The notes beneath the pieces were generated by a model. It saw only the letters and a list, made by a program, of their open reading frames with translations, was not told where the DNA came from and did not search any database. The translations under genes and the position numbers were made by a program. Positions 1-12,110 of a stretch of 64,000 nucleotides of DNA are shown here, piece after piece (the first letter of the stretch is position 1; every line of letters starts with the position of its first letter). The stretch comes from Prinia subflava (lineage: Eukaryota > Chordata > Aves > Passeriformes > Cisticolidae): contig NC_086249.1 of assembly GCF_021018805.1 (NCBI RefSeq), positions 79,076,472-79,140,471 of the forward strand, read 5' to 3'.

Positions 1-1269
1 GAGCTTCATCCAGCACTAAATCAGAGCCACACCGGAGAGAGAAATAATGCAATAACTTGTGGAAAATACATGGCTTTTCTCTGTTAGGGTATGGAAAATC
101 AAACATGACTCACTTTCCTCCTTAAAAATTTTTGGAGGAATATTAACAGCATGAAGCATGACAGAGACTGGAAAAAAACAAAAGTCAGACACCTTTTAAA
201 CTTGCCTGTCCTGGGACTATACATCTCCATGCACTGTGTACAGGGCAATCTTTGCTGGGACAGCACCAACAACCTTGGAAGAGTAACATGATAATGACAG
301 GTGATAAAACTCACCTGAGAGGCTAAGAAAACACGTTTTTGCAGAGTTAAACTGCACCTTGTTCACAGCATTGCAACTGCAGTCACCACTTCAAGAGGTC
401 CCTTGAGAGCATCACTGCTGGAATTCTGGGGAAGAAGGGCTGCACAATCTTATTTTCCCAGATAGAATACAGGGCTTTCTGTCTGAGGGAGAGAAAGGGC
501 TTTGCTGAGCTCATCTAAGGACAAGGGGGCTTTATAGCTGCACCAAGGCCCAAAGAGTGTGCTGTCATTGCTGCCTTGCACGTGGAAGCAGAATGGGCAG
601 AGTGGTGACACCTCACTCTCCACCACAACCTCTGGCTTCACCTACTGAAAGCAAAAAACAACAGAAAAAGCAGTAAGTGGAGACCTACATAAACTTCTTG
701 AGATATTGCAGCAGGGAAGCACAGGCTGACCAGGGCTTAAGCCCTTCATTCCTTTTTCTGTATGTCAAAAATAAACAATAAAGAAAAGCAAAAAAGTTAG
801 AAAAAAGAAAATTCAAAGTACAACTCTGATCCACAGGCTCCAAACACCACTTTCTGGATCTCAGGCAGGTGACAGAAAGAAAGGTTTTTAACAAAGCTTG
901 CTTCAGGAGTGCTGATGTGTTAGGGAGCTGAAAAAGAACTGTCAGCTGACAAAATGACATGGGTAGTTAAGGCTACAAGTTAAGAGAGGGATTGGCTATG
1001 TAATTAGCAACAGGAAAAATGAATGCAGTTCCAAGCACAAAAGCAGGGACACGTGCAGAGCCACCTTGGAGCTTGCAAACAGCCTATTGTTTCCATATAT
1101 GAACATCTTCAAACTAGAATTTTCTTGATCAAATTCAGTACCTTCCCCTGATTAAAACTGAGAGAATTTTTTTCTTTTTTTTTTTTTTTTCTAAAAGAAA
1201 AAAGTCAGTATTTGACTTCCAGTTCCTGGAAATTACTGGTCACAATCTTGTTTGGGATACCTTAGCCTC
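1..1269. other. Intergenic, no gene seen
   Basis: AT-rich sequence with only short stop-bounded ORFs on both strands. There is a T-rich run near 1169-1191. No domain, RNA gene or recognisable transposon is visible. Confidence 0.6.
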
Positions 1270-1575
1270 GCTATGGTAGAATCATAGTCATCACAGAATT
1301 ATAGAATCACAAAATTGTTTAGGTTGGAAGGGACTTCAACGACCATCTAGTCCAACCCCTCTGCAATGAGCAGTGACACCTTCCACTAGACCAGGTTGCT
1401 CAAAGCCCCATCTAACTCAGCCTTAAACAATTCCAGGGATGGGGTACTTACAGCTTCCCTGGACAACCTGTTCCAGTGCCTCACCAGCTTCTTTGTGAAG
1501 GATTTCTTCCTAATATCTAATCTAAACATACCCTCTCTCAGTTTAAAACTAAATTCCCATCTACAAAACACAGCA
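1270..1575 (-). mobile_element. CR1 LINE 3' fragment
   Basis: Seen: on the + strand, 1300-1345 reads as the reverse of a CR1 3' end (repeated AGAATCAC-type tail, then TTGGAAGGGAC, then ATCTAGTCCAACCCC). Read on the minus strand, 1386-1571 keeps an open frame resembling the last part of the CR1 ORF2 protein, with RLDIRKKSF, RHWNRL and a SLELFKAELDGAL-like end. Known: CR1 is the main retrotransposon of birds and reptiles, usually 5'-truncated, with an ORF2 encoding endonuclease and reverse transcriptase and a short octamer-repeat 3' tail instead of poly(A). Inferred: a dead, 5'-truncated insertion of about 300 bp; the upstream edge near 1575 is approximate. The intact frame suggests only modest age and does not indicate a working gene. 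Confidence 0.93.
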
Positions 1576-4500
1576 TTTTTACCAAAGCTTAAGATTTTCT
1601 CCCATATGCTGTTTCTTTAGAACAACTTGTCTTCCTCTTTTTCTTTTCTTGTTCTTTTTTTTTTTCTTTTTTTTTCACAATATGCATCTGGTTTAAGGTG
1701 ACTTTTTCTTTGCCAGCATATGGAGCTGAATGATTATGATGATTTAGATTTATTTTAAATCACAGTCTATTAAATGGAAAAATAAATGCTAATAAGTTGA
1801 TATGGTTTACTTCTGAATGAACTATTGATATGAATGAGTAGTTTCTTCTATCTAATCACTCTTTATTAAATAAATATATTTTGAATTAGAGATCCTTCAT
1901 TAAGAAATCACATTTTTGTCTGAAAATTGTTTCTCTGATGCTAGTATAAGAAATATCTTACATTACTCTATGGATTAAAAAAAAAAAAAAAAAAAAGGCT
2001 GGTGAAATTATTCTATTTTTTATCTTTTCCTTTGCTCTCTGAATTTGGCAGTGCTTTGTGCATATTTCCTTTCACTGCTTCTCTCCTCTAATCAGTTAAG
2101 TGAGGCTCTTTCCCCTCTGTTGTTTATGTGGATCTGTCATATAGCACCTAGAGACAGGAAAAAAACCATTTTAAATAGGAAAATGCAAAACACAAAAACT
2201 AAAGGATTGAGGATCAGATACCTGAAACTCCTCTCAACATTTTCTTTCAAGCTGAGCACGTTTCAGATTAATGGTGACTCTTTAACATAAATAATGATCT
2301 AATGAAATAAATGTGAAATTGAAAGAATCATAAAAAGAATTTTACATTTAAGAATGCCATCTGTGTAACACTTAGCCTAACAATGAAATCATTTCAGTGC
2401 CAAAACAGCTCACTCCGCTTCCAGCACAAGTTACAGGAGAGGGTAATGGCTCTGCAAAATGGCATAAAAATCTGAGTTCAGTCACAGAAGAAACACCTGG
2501 GTCCAAACTCACTCTGCTTCACACAGACAATGGATCTCACATACAAGTTTCAAACTCGCCCCTGCTAAAGTTTCCATCTCAAGTCATCACGAATTTTTCA
2601 CAAAGCTGATGATTTTTACTGCAAAGAAATTTAGATCTCAGAGGAGAAGATTTTGTGGGTCAGTGTGAGAGGATCTTGCAACAATTCTTACACTGGTTCT
2701 CTGCTTTCCAACTGTGGAATCCAGAGTCATTATTGTCTGACTGAAGTGCACAGGACTCAGAAACAAGACCCTGTTTAAGTATTTCTATAGCAAGAAAAAC
2801 TCCCTCGTAATGCACTTAGGAGTTAACACACACCAGCTATCAGTTTTTAGGACCAGTGTCCTAAGCTACAGGTCTGTCTGGGCAAGCACTGGGAAGCTTG
2901 GTGTCGCAGAATGGAGATGCTGTTTTTGTGAACAGGGAAGCCAAGTTCTTGCCATGTGCAAGGCGGCGCAGCAGAGCCATGCAGAACACAATGGAGGTTG
3001 TTTGTTTATACCAGCTGAAGAGAAGAGAACATATTTGTTTTGAGTGAGCTGTGTTAGAATACATATTGTTGTATATGCCCAGGCCTCATTACACCATGCT
3101 AGTCTTCAATATGGATCAGATCCTAAAACTGCTCAACATACTGAAATAAATGTGAGTTCTACCCACAGAACATCTCCAGACTTAGGCCTCATGTCTGTCA
3201 ATGTCATCTCAAAAAAACAAATGTTCAAAGAAGAAAAACAACAAAAGTATCTTAGAGACTGTGGAGGATGCTCACGTGTGGTAGATGTCATTCAAGGGTA
3301 TGCTAGGGAATTATTTGGAGAGAGAGAAATCCACATACCAAGACTGGAGAAAAGAGTGGGCCTGAAAAAAAAGAGAGAGAATTTAAGTTTCACTGAAAGA
3401 AATACTTCTTATTTGTATTTCAGAAGCTAATCTGAAAGCAAAAGGAAATTCTTTCTTCACGTCAGCAATGAGGCCACAATAACATCTCCTCGGGCAAAGG
3501 TGGCCACAGCTCAAATTTTGCTTAAAGATAATTGTGAGGGCATTCACAAAGGAAGAGTTAAAGTGATGTTAAATAAACAACCTGAAGTACTGTATGCTGT
3601 ATTCATTGCTGTATTCATATAAGGAAAGGTATGAGCCAAGGGAGAGAGATGTTCAGCTACAATCAAAGAGGATCTAAGCCTAACTGAGCACTCACATGAC
3701 AGTTGGGATCACTTCGGATCCCTTCCAATGAAGATAAAATAGCATCAAAAGCAGAGATAGTTTTTTTCTTTCTTTTAAGGATGAAAACACAACATCATTA
3801 GTCAAATTTACTCTGAACTTCCACCTCCTCATGTTGATTTGTACTCAGGTTCAGTAAACATATCTTTCCATCAAGGTAAATAAATGTAAAAGCCCATCAG
3901 TAACTTAATTGCTTAACGATGGATGCAGTGTGGGGTGTAACACTGTTTCTGACTATACTGTTGATGTTAACGACCTCTCAAAAACACCTATTATACAGCT
4001 TGGCAGTAAAAAAAAATCTGTTCCTTCTTGAAAACCTGCTTATAAAACTTCAACCATTTTTTCCTGATGCTGGGGAGGGGGTAGAAACCTCTAAGGACAA
4101 TTTTTCGGATGGACTGATGTAAAATGGAGTTTATTCATTTGAGATGCCATCCTTTGGGGACCCGCATGGCCCAGGGAAATTAGGCTGGAGAGAAGTGGGG
4201 AGTCCACAGTAAGGGCAAAAGTTACACAGCCCAGGCAAAACATCTCCAAATTAAAATGTCCATGGTCCTGAGTGGGATTATGGGAGGGGTGGGCCACAGA
4301 TGTCAGGCCGGAGCCTGATCCTGCATGCATAGCACACACCTAGGGACATCTGGGAATGTGCCCTCTTCCTCTGTCCTTGCACACTCATTGGGGACTCATG
4401 GGAGAAAGCAGTTGTTCCCATTAAAACCAAGCCGTTTAATAGAGGTGAAGGCAAAATCAGCTCTCCAGTGAGAGAACAGTGAGGGAAGACAGTATGCCAA

Positions 4501-7500
4501 GCATCTGAGAGTGAAATCTGGCTCACGGTGGGCAGGCAGGCACAGTGAAGAGGCACAGCGCAGAGGCACAGCTGCCAGCCTGACATGATGGATCAGAAAA
4601 GCTACTAAGGAGCTGTGAGAGTCCAGGCAATTGAAACAAAGCAAAACATGAAAAGGCAATAGGTCAGACCTCCTTTGCAATCTATCAATTAAACAAGCAT
4701 CCACTTCCAAAGGAGTATGATGTCCTAAGCAGTAGACATCTCAGCACGTGATTGCTACTGTGATGGAGGGACAGGCTTACCAAAAGGAATTAATAATAAT
4801 AATTACTAGTAGTGCTAATAATTTAGTTGAAGTTGTTCTTTAGTGAGCCCCTCTAAGGAAATAACATGGTTGCACATTTTGGCTTAATTCTATAGTCCCA
4901 TACCAGCTTTACTCAGCCTGTTGGAAAACAAAGGCGTGTTCAAATCTGTCCATTACGTGGAAGGCTTGTGCCAAAATCTTGCCCTCCTTCAGTTAGGCAG
5001 CAGTGGTGAGTGCCACAGCATTGGCTTCAGCTGCTTTGTCCAAAACCATGAAGCTTTCACAAACACTCATTTCTGCTGGCATCACTCAACAGCTCATTGT
5101 TAGGATTTGTTCTCATTGGCATGCATGAACTGAGACTGATGTATGAGGTGATCCAGAGTGACAGCCTTCAGCCCCAAAAGCGGATACCTGCTTCCCTTAG
5201 AATACAAGGACTCACACTTGACTCAGAAGGATATATGCAAAAATTATCTTTCCTCTCTCATTTGCTCGTGTTAAGGCTAAGTGTGTTCAGCCAAATTAGC
5301 AATCAGGCAAACTGTGCATGCAGAAATCTGCACTTGTACAAACTGTGCGTTTTTCTTTTTTTTTTTTTGTAACATTCCAAGATTAAATATCTTGACAAAA
5401 GATGAAAACCCTTTAACAAATCTGCCCCAAGAGAAAAGTTACAATTTTTTATCCCATTTACTGTCAAACGACATATAGTTGAACACAGTCCTGTAGGTTG
5501 ATTTGTTGCTTTAAATAATGTCACTAAGATCCAGATATCAATGTGATGGTGCAGAAAAAAAGAGTTCACATTGAGCTAGATTCAATTACAGACCTAGAAA
5601 TTGAAATTAAGTCTGATGCTACATGCTTAATTCATGTTTGTGTGACTGAGAAAGGGAGTATCTGGTTTACCTTGAATTTCCTGCCTTAGTGTGGTGAAAA
5701 CATGACCCATTGCATTAATTAAAAAATAGTTTTCAAATGTAACTTAAGTGGTATTACACTAGCAGGAGGAGACAAACACCTTTTTGTCCTTGACATGTTA
5801 TGTGATATAAAGGAAGCTGTTCAATAGCTTTCACCTCGATACTAAGATAGGTCTTACAATTCTCACTGAAGAATAGGAAAAAAGGTATGATGACATCTCA
5901 CAATGAGAAGCCAAAGATTGTGCTTAACTTAAAAAAAAAACCCTAAGCATTTATTCCTCAAAACACATAACCTTCTTCTGATCACACTATTTAAATAAGT
6001 GCCTATAGGTAGTTATCAGATATTTTATGCAGGTCTATATTTATCTAATTTGAGCATTATACCTGGGTTGGTATTTGCATGTTTAGTACCCCAAAATACC
6101 ATATCATAGCAATGGACTTTCAACCAGCACACATTTGACTACTGATTTCACATATGCGGCTGGGACTAACTTTTCTCCTAATATGGTGATGGCATAGGCA
6201 CTATTTAAATGATTCCTGAGCCTTGTAAATATACACCAGATGTATCTTTTGTAAATGTTACATTTTTCAACATCTCAGCATTTGTGAATAGTTGAAAGCA
6301 GTGCCAGCCATGCTTTAATGGGGCACAGAAGCGTACTGCATTCAAAGAAATGGCACACCATTGCAATAGTCAAAATTACAAGTGCTGTCAAAAAACTACA
6401 TTTTTGCTTTATTGATTAGCACCAGGTAACACAGTGCTTCACGTCGTACCTTCATAGGTGCCTCTTTCAGCTGATGATGTTTCCCTGCATGTAGCTAACA
6501 CAGAGAGGGATGGGGAACTTCCAGGGCTGCACAGGGGAAGGAGAAGGGCAGAGAGGCCTGGACAGCCACGCGTATATGTCCTCTCAGCCACTATAATGTT
6601 CAGAGGTGGAGGCAGAGGGCTGTGAGAGCTGCCACTCCCACAGCCATGGTCACAACAGTGACCACAAGGATGTGCTCACCATCCCAGAGCTGGGGAGGGA
6701 ACAAAGCTCACCTTTCCCACAGTTACTGATGCAGTTTGAAGCTGCGATACATTTTCCTGCAGCTCAGGCTGCTGCTGCTTGGTCCTCCCTTGTCGCAGAG
6801 GTAACTCAGCACCAGTAAGAGGTATATCCCATTAGGGACCTCTCCATGAGCACAGGGTGAATTCAGGTGTAAGAAGAAGCCAGCTCCTGGGCTTTTCCAG
6901 ACCTCTCTTTTCCCCTAAGCTTTTCCTGGATTTCCTGTGTCATTGTAGAAATCTCACAGAAGACCTGGGAGCACCTGCGTAACAGGTGGTGGGAAATGTG
7001 CTCTCTGCACCTTCCACCTCCTGGCACTTGCCCTACCCATCACCACCATACCCAGACTGCACTCATGGTCTCCCTGTTAGCACCAGGCAGTAAAAGGAGC
7101 AGTCAGAAATCAGCCATCACATTTGCCTAAAAATGCACATTTTTGTGGGATTTGTCCCCCAACTCTCCCACAGATAAGAGGAAAGACCTTTATAATATTG
7201 CACAATTGCTCTTATTTGCAAAGCAGGGTGCTTTTGCTCAGTGAATTTTGTGCTGGAATTGCAGCATGTGACTCAGTTCAGCAAATAAGCTGAAATCAGA
7301 GCTAGGTGACACAGGACAATAAACTTAGAGGGAATGGACTAGACATAATGCCCCACTACAAGTATTATTTCCAAGTTCACAGGCTTGCAAATTAAAATGT
7401 CCCTGGATCACTGCCATAAAAAAGAACATTAAAAATCAGGGGAAGAGGTCTGGGCATCTGTTAGAAGCATCTAATATATACCAAATGTGTATGCTGAGCT

Positions 7501-8099
7501 TCTTAGATATATGCATTGCTGAAATATAGCCTACGATTAATGGAAAAGCAGAAATATTTTAATTGTATTTTTGCATTTGATATTCAAATGAAAAAAAATA
7601 TCTCTTATTAAACACACTTGGCATTGCTATTTTAATAAAAAATAAGTTGTTGAGGAAAAGAAAAGCAAAACTACTGATTCCTTTCCTTATGATGATCAAA
7701 TGAGCCTTTCATGTTTGTATCTTATACTTCACTTTTTAGCATTTTGAGGCAAATAGCAGATATCAAAACTTAGTAAATAATCAAAGACTTATTCAGTTTT
7801 CCAAACTGTCATGCTGCTTATCTTGTAATAACTGATCTCTTAGGTAGCATAAGCTATTTAATTGCTACTGAAGATTATTTGAATGAAAAAAGAGACGACA
7901 TTCTCCCTTACCCCTCAAAAAGACAAAACTATATTCTTCAAAAAGACACATGCCGACAGATAGATTCTGATCTCTTCTACACATGCACAAGTGCAGTAGC
8001 TAATTTTACAAGATTTGATAGGAGCTGTGTATCTGAGATTACACCCTGTCCTCCAGACTGCACATTCCACATGGAAAATGACTTAATTTGGAAATAAAT
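1576..8099. other. Intergenic, no gene seen
   Basis: About 6.5 kb of AT-rich non-coding sequence. Small features include an A18 run at 1979-1996, TAA repeats near 4792-4803 and a T run near 5357. A perfect reverse octamer ATTTGCAT lies at 6073-6080. The ORFs (up to 128 codons at 3044-3430) show no domain or conserved composition and are taken as chance. Confidence 0.55.
6073..6080 (-). promoter_or_regulatory. Perfect POU octamer site
   Basis: ATTTGCAT on the + strand (ATGCAAAT on the minus), the classical site for POU proteins including the product of this locus. It lies about 25 kb upstream of the gene with no adjacent E-box. An isolated octamer is expected by chance two or three times in 64 kb, so function is uncertain. 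Confidence 0.25.
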
Positions 8100-8440
8100 T
8101 TGGTTGCTGATAAATCCAGACTCTCAAGTCTCGGGGCATCCAAAGAATCAAACCTATTAAATTATTGTAAAAAAACAGCTACTGCATTTTAAAGGGACTT
8201 TTTACAGTGTTGGCAAAGTGCGTATTCATGTATCCCCCCTGACATGATAGACTGTAATGGCTCCAGTCTGTCATGTCAACCATCTGCATATTAAACAGTC
8301 CCTAAGTACACATTGACACAGCAGACCCTAATAGCTCTGAAGCCGTAACAATCTATTGAGTCAATAATATGCATGTTAAAGAGCATCTCCTGTACTTCCA
8401 TCAATATCTTTTATCTTTCCCTTAATTTGTATCTTCTTTT
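8100..8440. promoter_or_regulatory. Candidate conserved non-coding element
   Basis: A repeat-free AT-rich block around a near-perfect inverted repeat (8240-8278). It also holds two similar phrases, GCATATTAAACAG near 8287 and GCATGTTAAAGAG near 8371, which resemble GCAT-n-TAAT sites used by class III POU proteins. TGACA/TGTCA half sites (MEIS/TGIF type) recur. Composition and motif density suggest an enhancer. Conservation is inferred; no alignment was made. Confidence 0.35.
8240..8278. other. 14-bp inverted repeat / hairpin
   Basis: The left arm TGACATGATAGACT (8240-8253) pairs with the right arm AGTCTGTCATGTCA (8265-8278) across an 11-nt spacer. On + strand RNA the only non-Watson-Crick pair is one U-G wobble, so the stem is continuous. 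Each arm also carries TGACA, a TALE homeodomain half site, so this may be a paired protein-binding site, an RNA hairpin, or chance. The stem is short for a miRNA precursor. Confidence 0.6.
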
Positions 8441-11400
8441 TATATGTATATTCAGAGTTAAAGTTTTAGGAACCTTTATCCTTTAATGTGCTGCCACAGA
8501 TGTGAAACATGTGGCACAGAGAGGCCAGATTTTGCAGTAGCAAAATCCTTCCCTAGTATTGGGGCCAGACCTTAAAATAAGAACTGTAATATTTTTATAC
8601 TGACAGCACACATTCTTCCAGATAAGGTGGAAATAGCCCCTCTTTTCTGCTGGGCTGGACCCAGTGACAGTGAAAAGGCCAGGAAAGGCTCTTGATGATT
8701 TCACTTTGGATGGAGCCCAGTGTGATGATACTCATTTCCTATTATGCATTTCTTTCTAATTAAATGAAATAGGTCACAGGGGGAAAATGAAACAAAAGAC
8801 AAATGTATTTACTTACAGTAATATCAACCCCCAAAAACGGCAATCAAAAACAAGAGAAAAGATAATACAAAACATACTGTCTCTTCATTAACTTGAAATT
8901 ATGTCTGTTACCACAGTCTTAATTCATTCGTGTGTGATCTTGGGATCTTTTATACCATGGAAGAGGGAGACTGTTATTTAAGCATAAGAAAATGGAGATT
9001 TAACTTCTTTGTCTAAATAAGTGGAGAGGAAAATTCTAATTTTCTTTTGTTCAACTTCACATCACCATACCATGCTGCAATCCTCTTGCTCCCTGATCAC
9101 AGGACTTTCCCATCTTCTTCCAATCTTGCTCTCTGCAAGTATCATGATTTGGCTTACACAAAGTGAAACCAAAGTGCAATTTGTGTTTCCAAAACGTAGA
9201 CCCGAGGACAGGGAGGTCACTTGACCCTATCAGCAGATCTGAGCTGTCCTAAATTCCCTTCTCCTTTCCATTAATTTGATACCGATGTATCTTTGATGCA
9301 CATAGGGATATATTCCAGCATATTCTTGATTAACACTCACTCCAATAAGGGCAGAAGCATGGTACTCTCCCTCTTGCTTTCCAGGAGTGCACAGTTCATC
9401 CTGCCCCTGCCTTACACCATTCCATGTCCAGGGCACAGCAGACCAGATCATCTACTTCTGTGCCTCATTTAACACAACATTCCCTAACTGCATGAGAAGC
9501 TCTGATGGCACCTGCCTTCTATTAAGTCCTTGGTAACATCCCGTAGCCAGCAGGCTTTTCTTCTCAATGCAGTGGCAGGGAAGTGGATCAGATGCCCACA
9601 TGCATGCCCAGAGATTTGCCTGGCCATGAGGCAGGTCCTCAAAACCTCAGACTAGTGCATAAACATCTTATATGTGTTGTCTATCTACTGTGTGCCTTAT
9701 CAGGAAAAGATTTTGTAAACTATGGATAACACAGTGCTCACAAAGCCACAGTAGTCACCATTTGACCTTTTTCACTGAAGATCTAGCAAGCAGATTTAGG
9801 TTTGAGCAAGATATGTTTTTCTTTCTAAATAAATTTTTAAAAAAGCTATTGAAAAAAAACCTAAACAAATTAACAAAACCTAAAGAATAGGTGCCATTAA
9901 AAAAAAAAAAAAAAAGCACTGAAAGGTCTGCTCTGTTGCCTGTATTTCCTTTAGCTGAGGGAGGCAGCCCCATGTATCTCTGGAAGCTCTTGTTCCTGAC
10001 AGAAATGGTTCACTGTCAACTCCTTTCTGTGATGCTGCTGTTCATCACCAATTTATAGATGAAGGGCAGTCCTCTCTCTACAGTATTATGGGTACAATCA
10101 TGTCCATTTGAGGAAAATAGGTCCTCTCTGGACCTCCTGCAGAAGCTCTCTTGCTATTCACTCTGGGACTTGCTGCGTAGCAACCCAACCGATCCAGCCC
10201 TGAGGAAAGTAGGAACATCACACAGCAACTACACAGCAGGTCTGGATCATTTATAACATCCCTTGCTCCTCTGGCACTTCTGTTTGTTCCTGATGAGCCT
10301 TGTGGGCTTCCCAGAACTTAACAGAATTACCAGGCTATGGCAAAGAAGGACAGGAGGAGGGCTGCTGGCCACACAGTCAGAGTCCTTAAACAAAAATCCT
10401 CTGCAGCAAGGGTTACTGGTGGGTCACACTCACTGTGGATGGCCAGTGCTTCTGGGAATTGTTCCACTGATTTAAGTAGATAGGTCACCCAGTCCAACTT
10501 CATGGACTTTGAGCAGCAGATGCCTGCCACCAAGCAAAATAAGAGCCACAAGCCTTGGTCCATAAATGAGATAAGTAAGGGAGAAGAAGGGAGGGCAAGT
10601 GAAAGAAACATAGTGCTGTAGGTGAAGTGCTCCATGTTCCCCCAGCAACCTTCTTGTATGTGCCACAAATGTAAGGTGGGATAGCTTCCTGCTGCCTTGT
10701 CCCCCTCCTGCACAGCCTGTTCCATGCCTAGCTGCAGCTGAGTCTACCCCAGGCTGGCCTGACCCTGAACTGGACAAATTTCCAATTACTTCAGTGAAGG
10801 GGGCTCTGTATCCTCAGGCAAATGCAGGAGAGCAAAATTTGGGTAGGGCTATGATTTAACTGCCTGTGTAAATAGGATGTCTCCTTTCCAACACAGAGGA
10901 AAGCTGGCCACTCTTCCCACTTTTTTGGTTCTCAGTGTTCATCACTGCACCTGGAGTTATCTCCCATTTACCAAGGAGTTGATTTAAGTGTCTGACTCAG
11001 TCACATATGTTTGGCTCCCTTATTCAGAGTAAGATTTGGCCTACTAGCTGTGAAAACAGCTTATATCACATGTGCTGCAAAGCCTAGCCAGAACAGGCTG
11101 AATAAAGGATGAAGTTTAATCATGGAAATGTTGACCTACAAATAGAGAACAAAATGTTAAACCACATGGTATAGGGTGCTGCACGCCCCAAATATCAAGG
11201 AGAGGAAAGAAGAATTGAACACATTTGGAAAGTAAAGCTTACTGTTTGGGGTTTGGTTGGGTTTTTTTTCTTTTTCTTTCTGCATATTCGGAGAGTCAGA
11301 CCCACACTGTTCCCGCTCGCGATGACACCCTGGCATCCGAAGAACAACATGACACCCACCACAAAATGCTGCTGTTGGCTGGCGCCATCTAAAGCAGCAA

Positions 11401-11799
11401 GGTTTGGTGAGGGAGGTGAGACTGCCAAAGGCGGGCGAGTGGGGGTGTCACAGAGAGTGGAACCCGGCCACCAGCATGACTCCAGTCTACGGGACCTGTA
11501 CAAACCTAGGAGAGGTAAATGTGAGGAGGATTAAGACCCTTTTCATCCTGTGTCCTTGAAGACTAGTTCTGGGTTACCTCTTACAGCCGGGGGGTGGGGG
11601 GATGTTGTCATTATTTACATACCATATTTCAACTGGAACATCCTCACCTTTGTGTGTTTCACACAAAGAAGAGGGTTTTTTGGCAGAGGGTCCAATTCCA
11701 TTTTTAATCACAGCCATCACACAAACAGTTCATCTCACATGATGGGAAAACTTTCTCATAGGCTTTATTTAACATAATTTTGGGTGTTGCAAAGGACAA
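8441..11799. other. Intergenic, no gene seen
   Basis: AT-rich to mixed non-coding DNA. There is an A17 run at 9899-9915 and a T/C-rich run near 11261-11280. ORFs up to 132 codons occur on both strands without recognisable domains. Confidence 0.55.
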
Positions 11800-12110
11800 A
11801 GAATAAAATTTTTAATCAGTCATCTTGCTTTCAATACCTCGTCGGCTTTGTCTTTAGGTACACTACATTTTATACAAACGCAGTTAACAGCAGCCGGCCA
11901 GGCCTTACTGACTGACAACTGTTCTTTACAGGATTTCTATGTGCCAAGAAGCTGGACAGTAATATCCATTTGGTATTCATGGAAAGTACTTGCAGAACAA
12001 TAATGACAATAATTGCTTCTGATTCTTGTGTTTACAACACTGCCAAAGTATCATTAGAGCCTTATTTATAGATAATAATGCTTATTAATCACACATATTT
12101 GAATTTTGGA
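11800..12110. promoter_or_regulatory. Candidate conserved AT-rich block
   Basis: A repeat-free stretch with many TAAT/ATTA homeodomain cores (for example 12078-12092) and no ORF. It reads like a slowly evolving non-coding element, as is common around POU and other homeobox genes. The call rests on texture only. Confidence 0.2.

Noticed and set aside
1386..1571. 61-codon minus ORF with real protein similarity
   Set aside because: It is the tail of CR1 ORF2, so it is reported as a mobile element and not a host gene.
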